35,666 nt of DNA, from assembly GCA_020061305.1 (NCBI GenBank), contig JAGUYM010000007.1, forward strand, positions 1-35,666. Direction: 5' to 3'. Positions 9,540 to 18,584 of this stretch are shown here, in pieces; position 1 is the first letter of the stretch, and every line of letters starts with the position of its first letter. The position numbers and the translations under genes are program-made. The notes under the pieces are model-generated. The model ran no database searches, was not told where the DNA came from, and worked only from the letters and a program-made list of their open reading frames with translations. The DNA comes from Candidatus Woesebacteria bacterium. Lineage in GTDB: Bacteria; Patescibacteriota; Microgenomatia; UBA8517.

Positions 9540-12500
9540 TGACAAAATTTGTACATCTTCATAATCACACAGAGTATTCGCTTCTTGATGGGCTTTCTAG
9601 GATTAAGAAGTTGATTTCATATACCAAAGAACTTGGTATGAATGCAATTGCCATAACTGACCATGGCGTGATGTATGGAGCCATTGAATTTTATAAAGAA
9701 GCGAAAAAACAAGAAGTAAAGCCGATAATTGGAATGGAAGGTTATGTGACTGAAAGTTTTGATAAAAAAATTAAAGACAATTATCACATTACACTTCTGG
9801 CCAAAAATTACACAGGTTATAAAAATTTAATGAAATTGACTTCAATTGCAAATATCGAAGGTTTCTATTACAGACCTAGAATAACAAAAGAAATTTTAGA
9901 AAAATACAAAGAAGGTTTAATTTGCCTTTCTGGTTGCCCTAAGGCTGAAATCCCACAGCTTATTATTAATGAAGAATATGACAAAGCAAAAATATTGACC
10001 ACTTGGTACGCAGATACTTTTAAAGAAGATTTTTATTTAGAAATCCAAAGACACAATGATGATGAAATTTTGACCAAAATAACCGATCCTGAGATTAAAG
10101 ATCATATGGCTAAAGTGGCAATGAATTCCAAGCTTTTTCAAACTGGAGTTATTAAATTAAGTAGAGAATTGGGAATACCGATGGTTGCCACAAATGACAA
10201 CCACTATATTAAAAAAGAAGATGCCTTGGCTCAAGATGCATTGGTCTGCATAGCAACTGGCAAAAATATGAGCGACACCAAAAGACTTCGCTATATAGAT
10301 AATCCTGATTTTTATGTTAAATCCCCTGAAGAAATGGAAAGGAATTTTTTAGATTTACCTGATGCCATTGAAAATAGCGTAAAGATAGCCGAAAAATGTG
10401 AACTTGAAATACCAATTGGCTCATGGTTTTTCCCTAAATTTAATTTGCCAGAAGGTAAGAGTGATAAAGAATATTTGGAGGAATTGGCTTGGGAAAAATT
10501 ACCACAAAGGGTCGAAAAAATTACTTCAGAATTGAAAGAAAGATTAAAATATGAGCTTGAGATTATAAACACCAAAGGTTATGCTCCATATTTTTTGATA
10601 GTTATGGACATGGTTAATTGGGCGAATAGAAACGGGGTTATTACAAATACCAGGGGGTCGGCCGCTGGAAGTCTTGTGTCATATGTTTTAGGTATTACTA
10701 CAGTTAACCCGATTACTTATAATCTTCCTTTTGAGCGATTTTTAAACCCATATAGACCTTCTCCTCCCGATATTGATTTTGATATTTCTGACAATAGAAG
10801 GGATGAGGTTATAAGATATATCGCCAAAACTTATGGTGAAGAAAAAACTGCCCAAATTTGTACATTTGGAAGAATGTTAACCAAGGCTAGCGTTCGTGAT
10901 ATTGCAAGAGTAATGGGTTATCCTTATGCAGTTGGAGATAAAATTGCAAAACTTATTCCAGAAGGCTCGCAGGGTTTCCCTATGACTTTTGAAAGGGCTC
11001 TTGAAGAAGCACCTGAACTTAAGAATGCCTATAATAATGACCCAGATGCAAAAAAGATTATTGATTTAGCAAAAAACATTGAGGGCAATGCCAGGCATTT
11101 ATCAGTTCATGCCGCGGGAGTAGTTGTTTCTCCATCTGAACTAACTGACTTTGCTCCTATCCAAAAGGAGCCTAAGGGAGAAAAGATTGTTACTCAATAT
11201 GAAATGCATGCTTGTGAGGATGTGGGCTTGATCAAGTTTGATGTTCTTGGAATTAGAAATTTATCAATTTTGGGTGAGTCCATCAAAATAGTGAAGAAAA
11301 CAAAAAGTATTGAAATTGATCTTCATAAAATTCCACTTGATGATAAAAAAACTTTTGACATGCTTTCTCGCGGTGAAACAATGGGAACATTTCAATTATC
11401 GGGGGGTGGTATGACAAAGTTTTTAAAGGACTTAAAGCCTAGTAGGGTTGAAGATTTAATGGCAATGGTCGCGCTTTATAGGCCTGGGCCAATGGCTGTA
11501 ATTCCGGAATATATTGAAAGAAAAAATAATCCTAAACTAATCAAATACTTAGATCCTAGAATGGAAAAATTTTTAGATAAATCATACGGCCTTTTGGTTT
11601 ATCAAGACGATTTATTGTTTTGTGCATTAGAGCTGGCAGGATATAGTTGGGAGGAGGTAGATAAATTTAGGAAAGCCGTGGGTAAAAAAATTCCTGAAGA
11701 AATGGCTGCTCAAAAGGAAAAGCTAACCAAGGGTTTAATCGCAAATGGGCAAACTAAAGAATTCGCAGAAAAATTGTGGAAATTATTTGAGCCATTTCAG
11801 GCGTATGGGTTTAATAAAGCACATGCGGCTTCATACGGAATGGTAGCCTACTACACTGCCTATATGAAAGCAAATTACCCTGTCGAATACATGACAGCTT
11901 TGATGACTGCGGAAAGTGGTGATAATGAAAAGGTGGCTCAAGCCGTAAATGAATGTAGAAGAATGGGGATAGCTGTTTTACCTCCCGATATAAACGAGTC
12001 GGGGCTTAATTTTACAATTGTAAATAGTAAAGATATCAGGTTTGGGCTTTCTGCTATTAAAAATGTAGGAAGTGTGGCGATAGAAGTTATATTGAAGGCA
12101 AGGAAGCAAGGTGAATTTAAGACGTTTTCAGATTTTATAAACAGAGTTGATGGTAGGAAAGTAAATAAAAAGGTCTTGGAAAGTTTAATTAAAGTTGGCG
12201 CAATGAAAAATTTTGGCAAAAGAACTGCATTGCTTTCAGCGATTGACTTGATAAAATCAAAACTTGGAAAGCCAAAAGAAAATAATGGTCAATCGGGTCT
12301 TTTTAGTGATGATGAAGCACAGAAAACTTCAGTATTAGTGAGTGATATTGACTTGATTGATAACACCCAGGACGAGTTTACAGACGAAGAGATTGAGAAC
12401 TTTGAAAGAGAATTGTTGGGTTTTTCAATTTCAGCAAAACCTATTGATGAACTACTAATGCCATATAAAGATTTGGCAACTGCAACAATTTCAGAGATTG

Positions 12501-12967
12501 AAGCAGAGAAACATTTGGGAAAACTAATCAAACTTGTAGGGCTTATTAAGGAACCCAGAATAATATTTACAAAAAAGAACAACAGTGAAATGTCTTTTTG
12601 TAAACTTGAAGATACTACTGGTAGGGTTGACATGGTAATTTTCCCCAAAGTTTATATGGAATGCAAAAATCTCTTGTTAGATGGAAAAGTTGTGATTATA
12701 ACTGGTAAAGTTGATCAAAGGGATGGAGAAATAAACATATTAGTTGAAAAAATAGAAGAGCCGGGTAAAAACACAAAGTATCAAATAGTAATTCCAGCAG
12801 ATGTAACAAGAGAAAAGTTATTACAATTAAAAAAATTTTTTGAAGAAAACAGTGGAAATGATGAAATTAGTCTATATTTTGAAAAAGATGGAAAAGTGGT
12901 CATACCTAAACAGAAAGTAAGGTGGGGTGGAGAATTATCACTTCAAATTAATAAAATTTTAGAGTAA
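9539..12967 (+). CDS. dnaE: DNA polymerase III subunit alpha
   Basis: 1142 aa; PHP 'HLHNHTEYSLLDG', catalytic 'PDIDFDISDNRR', 'YRPGPM', C-terminal OB-fold 'ITGKVDQRDGEINILVEKIE'. Confidence 0.97.
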   Translation: MTKFVHLHNHTEYSLLDGLSRIKKLISYTKELGMNAIAITDHGVMYGAIEFYKEAKKQEVKPIIGMEGYVTESFDKKIKDNYHITLLAKNYTGYKNLMKLTSIANIEGFYYRPRITKEILEKYKEGLICLSGCPKAEIPQLIINEEYDKAKILTTWYADTFKEDFYLEIQRHNDDEILTKITDPEIKDHMAKVAMNSKLFQTGVIKLSRELGIPMVATNDNHYIKKEDALAQDALVCIATGKNMSDTKRLRYIDNPDFYVKSPEEMERNFLDLPDAIENSVKIAEKCELEIPIGSWFFPKFNLPEGKSDKEYLEELAWEKLPQRVEKITSELKERLKYELEIINTKGYAPYFLIVMDMVNWANRNGVITNTRGSAAGSLVSYVLGITTVNPITYNLPFERFLNPYRPSPPDIDFDISDNRRDEVIRYIAKTYGEEKTAQICTFGRMLTKASVRDIARVMGYPYAVGDKIAKLIPEGSQGFPMTFERALEEAPELKNAYNNDPDAKKIIDLAKNIEGNARHLSVHAAGVVVSPSELTDFAPIQKEPKGEKIVTQYEMHACEDVGLIKFDVLGIRNLSILGESIKIVKKTKSIEIDLHKIPLDDKKTFDMLSRGETMGTFQLSGGGMTKFLKDLKPSRVEDLMAMVALYRPGPMAVIPEYIERKNNPKLIKYLDPRMEKFLDKSYGLLVYQDDLLFCALELAGYSWEEVDKFRKAVGKKIPEEMAAQKEKLTKGLIANGQTKEFAEKLWKLFEPFQAYGFNKAHAASYGMVAYYTAYMKANYPVEYMTALMTAESGDNEKVAQAVNECRRMGIAVLPPDINESGLNFTIVNSKDIRFGLSAIKNVGSVAIEVILKARKQGEFKTFSDFINRVDGRKVNKKVLESLIKVGAMKNFGKRTALLSAIDLIKSKLGKPKENNGQSGLFSDDEAQKTSVLVSDIDLIDNTQDEFTDEEIENFERELLGFSISAKPIDELLMPYKDLATATISEIEAEKHLGKLIKLVGLIKEPRIIFTKKNNSEMSFCKLEDTTGRVDMVIFPKVYMECKNLLLDGKVVIITGKVDQRDGEINILVEKIEEPGKNTKYQIVIPADVTREKLLQLKKFFEENSGNDEISLYFEKDGKVVIPKQKVRWGGELSLQINKILE

Positions 12968-12976
12968 AATACCATT

Positions 12977-13387
12977 ATGGCTTTAAGGATTAGACATAAA
13001 GAAGTAGAGTTTGGAGTTGGAGATTTGGTCAAAGTTTATCAAAGGATAAAAGAGGGTGAGAAGTCTCGTCTTGGATTTTTTGAAGGAATTGTGATAAAAA
13101 TTTCAGGTGAACTTAACAGGAAAACTTTTACAGTAAGAAGAGTGGGGGAGGCTGGAGTTGGTATTGAAAAGATTTATCCTGTAAGCCTACCTACTGTTGA
13201 AAAAATTGAGATTGTAAAAAAAGGAGTTAGGGGTGTAAGAAGGTCAAAACTTTATTATATTCGTGAAAAATCTCCTAAGGAAATTGATTTAATTTACTCA
13301 AGATCAAAGAAAAGAGAACAGGCAAGGGTAGGACAGGTAGGAAAAGTAGTAAAGGTAAAGAAGGCGAAGAAATCTGCTTCAAAATAA
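12977..13387 (+). CDS. rplS: 50S ribosomal protein L19 with Lys-rich C-terminal extension
   Basis: 'FGVGDLVKVYQRIKEGEKSRLGFFEGIVIKISG...TFTVRRVGEAGVGIEKIYPV...VRRSKLYYIRE'. Confidence 0.96.
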   Translation: MALRIRHKEVEFGVGDLVKVYQRIKEGEKSRLGFFEGIVIKISGELNRKTFTVRRVGEAGVGIEKIYPVSLPTVEKIEIVKKGVRGVRRSKLYYIREKSPKEIDLIYSRSKKREQARVGQVGKVVKVKKAKKSASK

Positions 13388-13411
13388 TCCAGCTTCTGTT
13401 ATACTTATTCC

Positions 13412-13906
13412 ATGTTAATTCTTGGTATTGATCCGGGGACTGCGACGACTGGTTATGGTCTGGTGCAAGTTACAAGTGACGGATTACGAGTTGTAAGTTG
13501 GGGACTTATTGAAACTGATAAAAATGGTTTGAAAGAAAATCGTCTAAATATTATTTATGAAAAGACGCTTGAACTTATAAATTTACATAAACCTGATTGT
13601 TTTGTAATTGAAAAAATATTCTTTGCAACAAATGCCAAGACGGCAATCGCCGTAGGCCAAGCACAAGGTGTACTGCTTTTGGCCGCTTCAAAATGTAGTG
13701 TTTCAGTTTTTGAATATGCTCCTGGAACAATTAAAAAAATGATTACAGGCTCAGGAAAATCTAATAAAAAGGAAGTTCAAAAACATGTAAAAAATATTTT
13801 GGGAAACAAAGTCAAAAGCGTAAAAGGTAAGAGGACACATTTTGATAATGAAGCAGATGCACTTGCCATTGCCTTAACTCACGCAATGACTATTAACAAT
13901 GTTTAA
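13412..13906 (+). CDS. ruvC: Holliday junction resolvase RuvC
   Basis: 'ILGIDPGTATTGYGLV', 'VIEKIFFATNAKTAIAVGQAQGVLLLA', 'DNEADALAIALTH'. Confidence 0.96.
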   Translation: MLILGIDPGTATTGYGLVQVTSDGLRVVSWGLIETDKNGLKENRLNIIYEKTLELINLHKPDCFVIEKIFFATNAKTAIAVGQAQGVLLLAASKCSVSVFEYAPGTIKKMITGSGKSNKKEVQKHVKNILGNKVKSVKGKRTHFDNEADALAIALTHAMTINNV

Positions 13907-14147
13907 ACTTGGAACTGTTATAAATTTTTTTGAAAAGACGGGAGTTTGTGTCGTTGAATTAATTCAAGACATTGATATTAATTTTAAATTAAAGGCCATG
14001 CATGAATATAAAGATACGACTGATATTAGCATTGAATTTATACAAATCGGTTCTAAAAAGACAGATTTTGCTACAAAGGACCAAATAGTAATTATTAAAT
14101 TTGATAAAGCTTTAAGAAAGGGAACAGAAATATACAAAAATGGTTAA
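13899..14147 (+). CDS. Translation elongation factor-like small protein (beta-barrel)
   Basis: 'KLGTVINFFEKTGVCVVEL...IEFIQIGSKKTDFATKDQIVIIKFDKALRKGTEIYK' resembles EF-Tu domain-2-like proteins common in CPR genomes. Confidence 0.7.
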   Translation: MFKLGTVINFFEKTGVCVVELIQDIDINFKLKAMHEYKDTTDISIEFIQIGSKKTDFATKDQIVIIKFDKALRKGTEIYKNG

Positions 14148-14523
14148 ATGGGAAGTGGCTGATGATTTACAGCTTGTAACAGAGGGATTAATAGAAAAAC
14201 TTGATCTGGAATGGCTAAAATATGGGAGGTTGTTTTTTTACCGATCAACTGGAAGTAAAGCTAGAGCATACGCGAGAACCTGGGGTTTGCCTCGCCTTTG
14301 GCAAAGAAGCTTAAAAGTAGAGCCAGCTTATATCATTGAAGTTATTAGTGAACATTTTGACAAACTCTCCCAGAGAAAGCAGATTGAGGTAATTCTTCAT
14401 GAGCTCTCTCATATCCCTAAAAATTTTTCTGGTAGTTTAACACCACACACAAGGTCAGGGCACAATAATTTCCTAAAGAAATTAAAGGGGATGATATCAA
14501 AACTTGATACCATTAAAGTATGA
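14140..14523 (+). CDS. Putative metallopeptidase (phage-metallopeptidase-like)
   Basis: 'QIEVILHELSHIPKNFSGSLTPH' HExxH-type motif with further His residues. Confidence 0.7.
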   Translation: MVKWEVADDLQLVTEGLIEKLDLEWLKYGRLFFYRSTGSKARAYARTWGLPRLWQRSLKVEPAYIIEVISEHFDKLSQRKQIEVILHELSHIPKNFSGSLTPHTRSGHNNFLKKLKGMISKLDTIKV

Positions 14524-15068
14524 AAATAATTTTATTACATGGAGACGATACAAAAAAAAGCTATGAAAGGCTTACTAAGTTCATTAATGAGGCCAAAAAA
14601 AGAGGTTGGGAAATTGTTAATGATAAGATCGAAGATACAAGATCACTTTTTGATTTAGAAAAATTGATAATTATTAGAGATATTAAATTAGTTGATGAAA
14701 AAAGTATTAATTTAATAAATAAATTAGCTGGAACTTTGGTAATTTATTCAGAAAAAAGGTTGTCTCAAAATTTTCTTAAGATATTACCGAATGATGCAAA
14801 AATTGAAAAATTTGAGTTACCAATTTTAATTTGGAAGTTTTTGGACAATTTCAATATTAAATTATTTCATGAGCTTTTAAAAACAACTACACCTGAATAT
14901 TTACTTGCCATGATTTCTTGGAAGTTAAAGAAAAATTACTTAAAAAACCAAAATGAAAAAACTGCCAGTCAAATACAAGAATTATCTGAGATTGATATAA
15001 AAGCAAAAACAACAGATAGTAATTTACTTGATTTACTTGATTTATTTCTGATTAAAAACTATTCTTGA
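14520..15068 (+). CDS. Short DNA polymerase III delta subunit-like protein
   Basis: 'IILLHGDDTKKSYERLTKFI...DLEKLIIIRD...TLVIYSEKRL...KIEKFELP' follows the HolA pattern; only 182 aa. Confidence 0.6.
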   Translation: MKIILLHGDDTKKSYERLTKFINEAKKRGWEIVNDKIEDTRSLFDLEKLIIIRDIKLVDEKSINLINKLAGTLVIYSEKRLSQNFLKILPNDAKIEKFELPILIWKFLDNFNIKLFHELLKTTTPEYLLAMISWKLKKNYLKNQNEKTASQIQELSEIDIKAKTTDSNLLDLLDLFLIKNYS

Positions 15069-15075
15069 TATATAG

Positions 15076-15861
15076 ATGAAACCTCTATCAAGCTTGACCA
15101 AAGAAGATATCAAAGATTTAAAGTTGGTTGTTTTTGATGTTGATGGAGTTACTATCAAAAAAGGGACTCAAATTCAGGAAATTAAAACTACTGATAAAAC
15201 CAAATTTACGATTTCTACAAACAATTTAACTAAAGAGATGAAAGATGCCTTGTTTGAGCTTAAAAAGCATTTTTTTGTCGCTATTTGTAGTGGTCGAAGC
15301 AGTCTTTACTTAACCGATGTTTTTAATGATTTGCTTTGGGATAATTTTGCCTTAATTAGTGAAATTGGAATATTTACATTAAGAGACGGTGAACTCAAAC
15401 AAAATAAAAAGTTTGATCGTCACTATCTGGAAAAAATGAAGCTTTTAAAAGCAGATATAAGTATGTTAGTGGGAGATAAACCCGAAATGGCTGATTTTGA
15501 ATTAAAACAGTTTTTAATTACACTTCATGCTAGTTATGAAATTCCAGAAGTTTATGAAATTATGAAAAGACATGACCCGGAGGAAGAGTTTTATTGTTTA
15601 TGGAATGGTGAGGCGTTTGATATCGCTCCTAAGATATTGGACAAAGGAGCTTCGATTAAGTTTTTGGCCAAAGAACTTGAAATTGGAATTCATCAAACAA
15701 TGGCCAGTGGGAATGGTCCAAACGATAAATCAATGATAGATGCTGCAGGAATTGGGATAACTACCGATAAAAAGTCGGTAGAGGCAGATTATTATACTGA
15801 GGGTGACGAAGAGCTTGGTGGTTTTGAAATAATTAACAAACTCTTAGAATTAAAAAAATGA
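15076..15861 (+). CDS. HAD superfamily hydrolase
   Basis: 'LKLVVFDVDGVTI' motif I, 'AICSGRSSLY', 'ASGNGPNDKSMIDAAGIGI' motif IV. Confidence 0.85.
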   Translation: MKPLSSLTKEDIKDLKLVVFDVDGVTIKKGTQIQEIKTTDKTKFTISTNNLTKEMKDALFELKKHFFVAICSGRSSLYLTDVFNDLLWDNFALISEIGIFTLRDGELKQNKKFDRHYLEKMKLLKADISMLVGDKPEMADFELKQFLITLHASYEIPEVYEIMKRHDPEEEFYCLWNGEAFDIAPKILDKGASIKFLAKELEIGIHQTMASGNGPNDKSMIDAAGIGITTDKKSVEADYYTEGDEELGGFEIINKLLELKK

Positions 15862-16286
15862 AAGACACTGGCAAATTTAAAATAGAACCCTATGTCATGA
15901 AAATAGAAAAGCCATGGGGATTTGAGTTGATTTTCTCTGATGGAACTTCTAAAGTGACAAGCAAAATACTTCACATAACAAGGGGTAGAAGATCAAGTCT
16001 TCAATATCACGAAATCAAAGAAGAAATACTTACACTTTTGAGCGGAGATGGTATTCTAGAATTAGAAGATCAAAATGGACAATTGCAAAAATTTAATATG
16101 GAACTAAGAAAAAGTTATATTATTGCGCCCAATCAGATTCATAGATTTTCTGCAGGAGCTGACGACTGTGAAATCATGGAATCTTCAACTCCAGAAGAAG
16201 GTAACACTGTAAGACTTGAAGATGACTACGGTCGCGGGACTGAAACAGATGATGATAGAAAAAGGGATAGAGAAAAACTCAATTGA
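15858..16286 (+). CDS. Cupin-domain sugar-phosphate isomerase-like protein (mannose-6-phosphate isomerase type II cupin)
   Basis: 'KPWGFELIFSDG...LHITRGRRSSLQYHEIKEEILTLLSGDGILELE...YIIAPNQIHRFSAGADDCEIMESSTPE'. Confidence 0.83.
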   Translation: MKDTGKFKIEPYVMKIEKPWGFELIFSDGTSKVTSKILHITRGRRSSLQYHEIKEEILTLLSGDGILELEDQNGQLQKFNMELRKSYIIAPNQIHRFSAGADDCEIMESSTPEEGNTVRLEDDYGRGTETDDDRKRDREKLN

Positions 16287-16302
16287 ATGATATAGTGAAT
16301 AT

Positions 16303-18576
16303 ATGACAAATCTGCCCTTAGTTGTTGATTTTAAAAATATTGATAAGGATGACCTCTCTTTGGTTGGGGGGAAGGGCGCGAATCTTGGGGAAATGACTAA
16401 GGCGGGTTTCCCTGTTCCAAACGGCTTTGCAGTCACAGTGCCCTCGTATGAATTGTTTTTGAAGGAAAATGATATATCCAAAAAGATTTATGAAATTTTA
16501 GATCAAACTGATGTAGAAGACCCTAGCCAGCTCGAGCTGGCCTCTAAAGAAATTCAGAAAATTGTTTCAAGTGGAAAATTTCCGATACAAGTATTCAATG
16601 AGTTAAGGAAAGCTTACAGAAAGTTGTCTGGTCCTTTTAGCAAAGCTCTAGTGGCAGTTAGATCATCGGCAACGGCAGAGGATCTTCCTGGCATGAGCTT
16701 TGCCGGTCAGCAGGCGACATTTTTAAATATTAAAGGCGACAATAACTTACAAATTGCCGTTAGAGATTGTTGGGCATCTCTTTTTACCCCCCGTGCAATT
16801 TATTATAGAGTGCACAACAAAATTAGGCATGAAAAAGTGGGGATTTCAGTAATTGTACAAAAAATGATTCAAAGTGAAGTTTCAGGAATAATGTTTTCAA
16901 TTGACCCTGTTACAAACCTTAAAGATAGAGTTGTTATCGATGCTGTTTGGGGATTGGGTGAAATGATAGTTCAGGGAGCATATGTTCCCGATCATTATGT
17001 TGTTCAAAAAGAGTCGTTTTCAATTCTTTCAAAAGAGGTGAACGACCAAAAAAAACAATTAATTAGAGTTGGAACTGTAACAAAAGAAGTAAATGTCTCC
17101 AGTAAAAATGTCGGCAAAATTAAACTTTCCGAAGACCAAATAATTAGTCTTGCAAAAATAGCCCAAAAACTTCAAGAGCATTATTACTATCCACAAGATA
17201 TTGAGTGGGCCATGGAAAAAAACAAACTTTATATTGTCCAAACAAGGCCGATTACTACACTAGAAAAAGTCACAAGTCAGAAGTCACAAGTCACAAGTGA
17301 AAATACGGCACCTATCCTGAAGGGGATACCTGCCAGTCCGGGAATTGGAACAGGTAAGGTTGTGATTCTTAAGAGTCCAAAAGAAATTGACAGAGTGGAA
17401 AAAGGGGATGTGTTAGTTGCTCCAATGACTTCACCTGATTATGTTCCAGCCATGAAAAAGGCTTCTGCAATTATTACAAATGAAGGGGGGATGACGAGCC
17501 ATGCTGCAATTGTTTCAAGAGAAATGGGAACCCCATGTGTTGTTGGAACAAAAACTGCAACAAAAGACCTAAAAGAAGGCGATATTGTAACTGTAAACGG
17601 AAAGACGGGAGATGTGTTTGCGGGACAAAACCGGTCGCTAGTCGCTGGTCAGCGGTCATTAGAAAGACCAAAGACTAAAGACCAAGGACTAAAGACTGCG
17701 ACGAAGTTGTATGTTAACCTTGCTGAACCAGATAGAGCTAAAGAGGTAGCTAAAATGAATGTTGACGGTGTAGGTCTTTTGAGGGCAGAATTTATTATTG
17801 CCGATATTGGGCTACATCCGAAAGAGGCAATAAGGCTTAAAAAACAGGATCTTTTTGTAGAAAGGTTAGTAAAAGGTTTGACTATCTTTTGTGACGCCTT
17901 TAATCCAAGGCAAGTAGTATATAGGACAACAGATTTTAAAACAAATGAGTACAGAAGTCTTGAGGGCGGTAAACATTGGGAACCGATTGAACCCAATCCA
18001 ATGCTGGGATATAGAGGTGCATTTAGATATGTTTCAGACCCAGAGGTCTTTACTTTAGAATTAAGAGCTATTCGAAAAGTTAGGGAAAAATATAAAAATT
18101 TACAAATAATGATACCTTTTGTACGAAGTCCCGAAGAATTAAGGAGGGTAAGGAGGTTGGTTTCGGCAGAAGGTTTGTTTGACGATTCTACATTTAAATT
18201 TTGGATGATGGTGGAGCTTCCTGTTAATGTAATTTTACTTGATAAATTTATAGAAGTAGGAATTGATGGTGTATCAATTGGTAGTAATGATTTAACCATG
18301 CTTTTTCAGGGAACAGACAGGGATAATTCAACAGTCGCCAGTTCCTTCAATGAAATGCAACCTGAGGTTATTTGGGCCCTGAAAAAAGTAATTAAAACTT
18401 GCAATAAATATGGGATAACAAGTTCAATTTGTGGTCAGGCAGCAAGTACATATCAAGAAATGGCAGAAATTTTGGTTAAAGCTGGAATAACAAGCATTTC
18501 GGTTAATCCTGATGCAATTGATAGAACTAGACAAATGATATATGAAACTGAAAGGCTTGTGGTAAGCAGAAAATAA
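16303..18576 (+). CDS. ppsA: Phosphoenolpyruvate synthase
   Basis: 'LVGGKGANLGEMTKAGFPVPNGFAVT', 'GGMTSHAAIVSREMGTPCVVG', 'RAEFIIADIGLHP', 'SIGSNDLTMLFQGTDRDN'. Confidence 0.96.
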   Translation: MTNLPLVVDFKNIDKDDLSLVGGKGANLGEMTKAGFPVPNGFAVTVPSYELFLKENDISKKIYEILDQTDVEDPSQLELASKEIQKIVSSGKFPIQVFNELRKAYRKLSGPFSKALVAVRSSATAEDLPGMSFAGQQATFLNIKGDNNLQIAVRDCWASLFTPRAIYYRVHNKIRHEKVGISVIVQKMIQSEVSGIMFSIDPVTNLKDRVVIDAVWGLGEMIVQGAYVPDHYVVQKESFSILSKEVNDQKKQLIRVGTVTKEVNVSSKNVGKIKLSEDQIISLAKIAQKLQEHYYYPQDIEWAMEKNKLYIVQTRPITTLEKVTSQKSQVTSENTAPILKGIPASPGIGTGKVVILKSPKEIDRVEKGDVLVAPMTSPDYVPAMKKASAIITNEGGMTSHAAIVSREMGTPCVVGTKTATKDLKEGDIVTVNGKTGDVFAGQNRSLVAGQRSLERPKTKDQGLKTATKLYVNLAEPDRAKEVAKMNVDGVGLLRAEFIIADIGLHPKEAIRLKKQDLFVERLVKGLTIFCDAFNPRQVVYRTTDFKTNEYRSLEGGKHWEPIEPNPMLGYRGAFRYVSDPEVFTLELRAIRKVREKYKNLQIMIPFVRSPEELRRVRRLVSAEGLFDDSTFKFWMMVELPVNVILLDKFIEVGIDGVSIGSNDLTMLFQGTDRDNSTVASSFNEMQPEVIWALKKVIKTCNKYGITSSICGQAASTYQEMAEILVKAGITSISVNPDAIDRTRQMIYETERLVVSRK
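17267..17301. repeat. Heptamer array inside ppsA (unit AAGTCAC)
   Basis: aagtcac aagtcag aagtcac aagtcac aagtgaa. Confidence 0.85.
17633..17660. repeat. Heptamer array inside ppsA (unit RGTCGCT)
   Basis: ggtcgct agtcgct ggtcagc ggtcatt. Confidence 0.75.
17663..17697. repeat. Heptamer array inside ppsA (unit AAAGACY)
   Basis: aaagacc aaagact aaagacc aaggact aaagact. Confidence 0.88.
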
Positions 18577-18584
18577 TATCTAGT

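Noticed and set aside
14998-15060. TTTACTTGA repeats in the holA-like gene and AAAATCAAT repeats in uvrB (~22858-22876)
   Set aside because: 9-nt period (multiple of 3) explained by repeated amino acids; not part of the 7-nt series.
17649-18299. 216-aa ORF on the minus strand
   Set aside because: Lies wholly inside well-conserved ppsA; Ser/Leu-rich shadow ORF.
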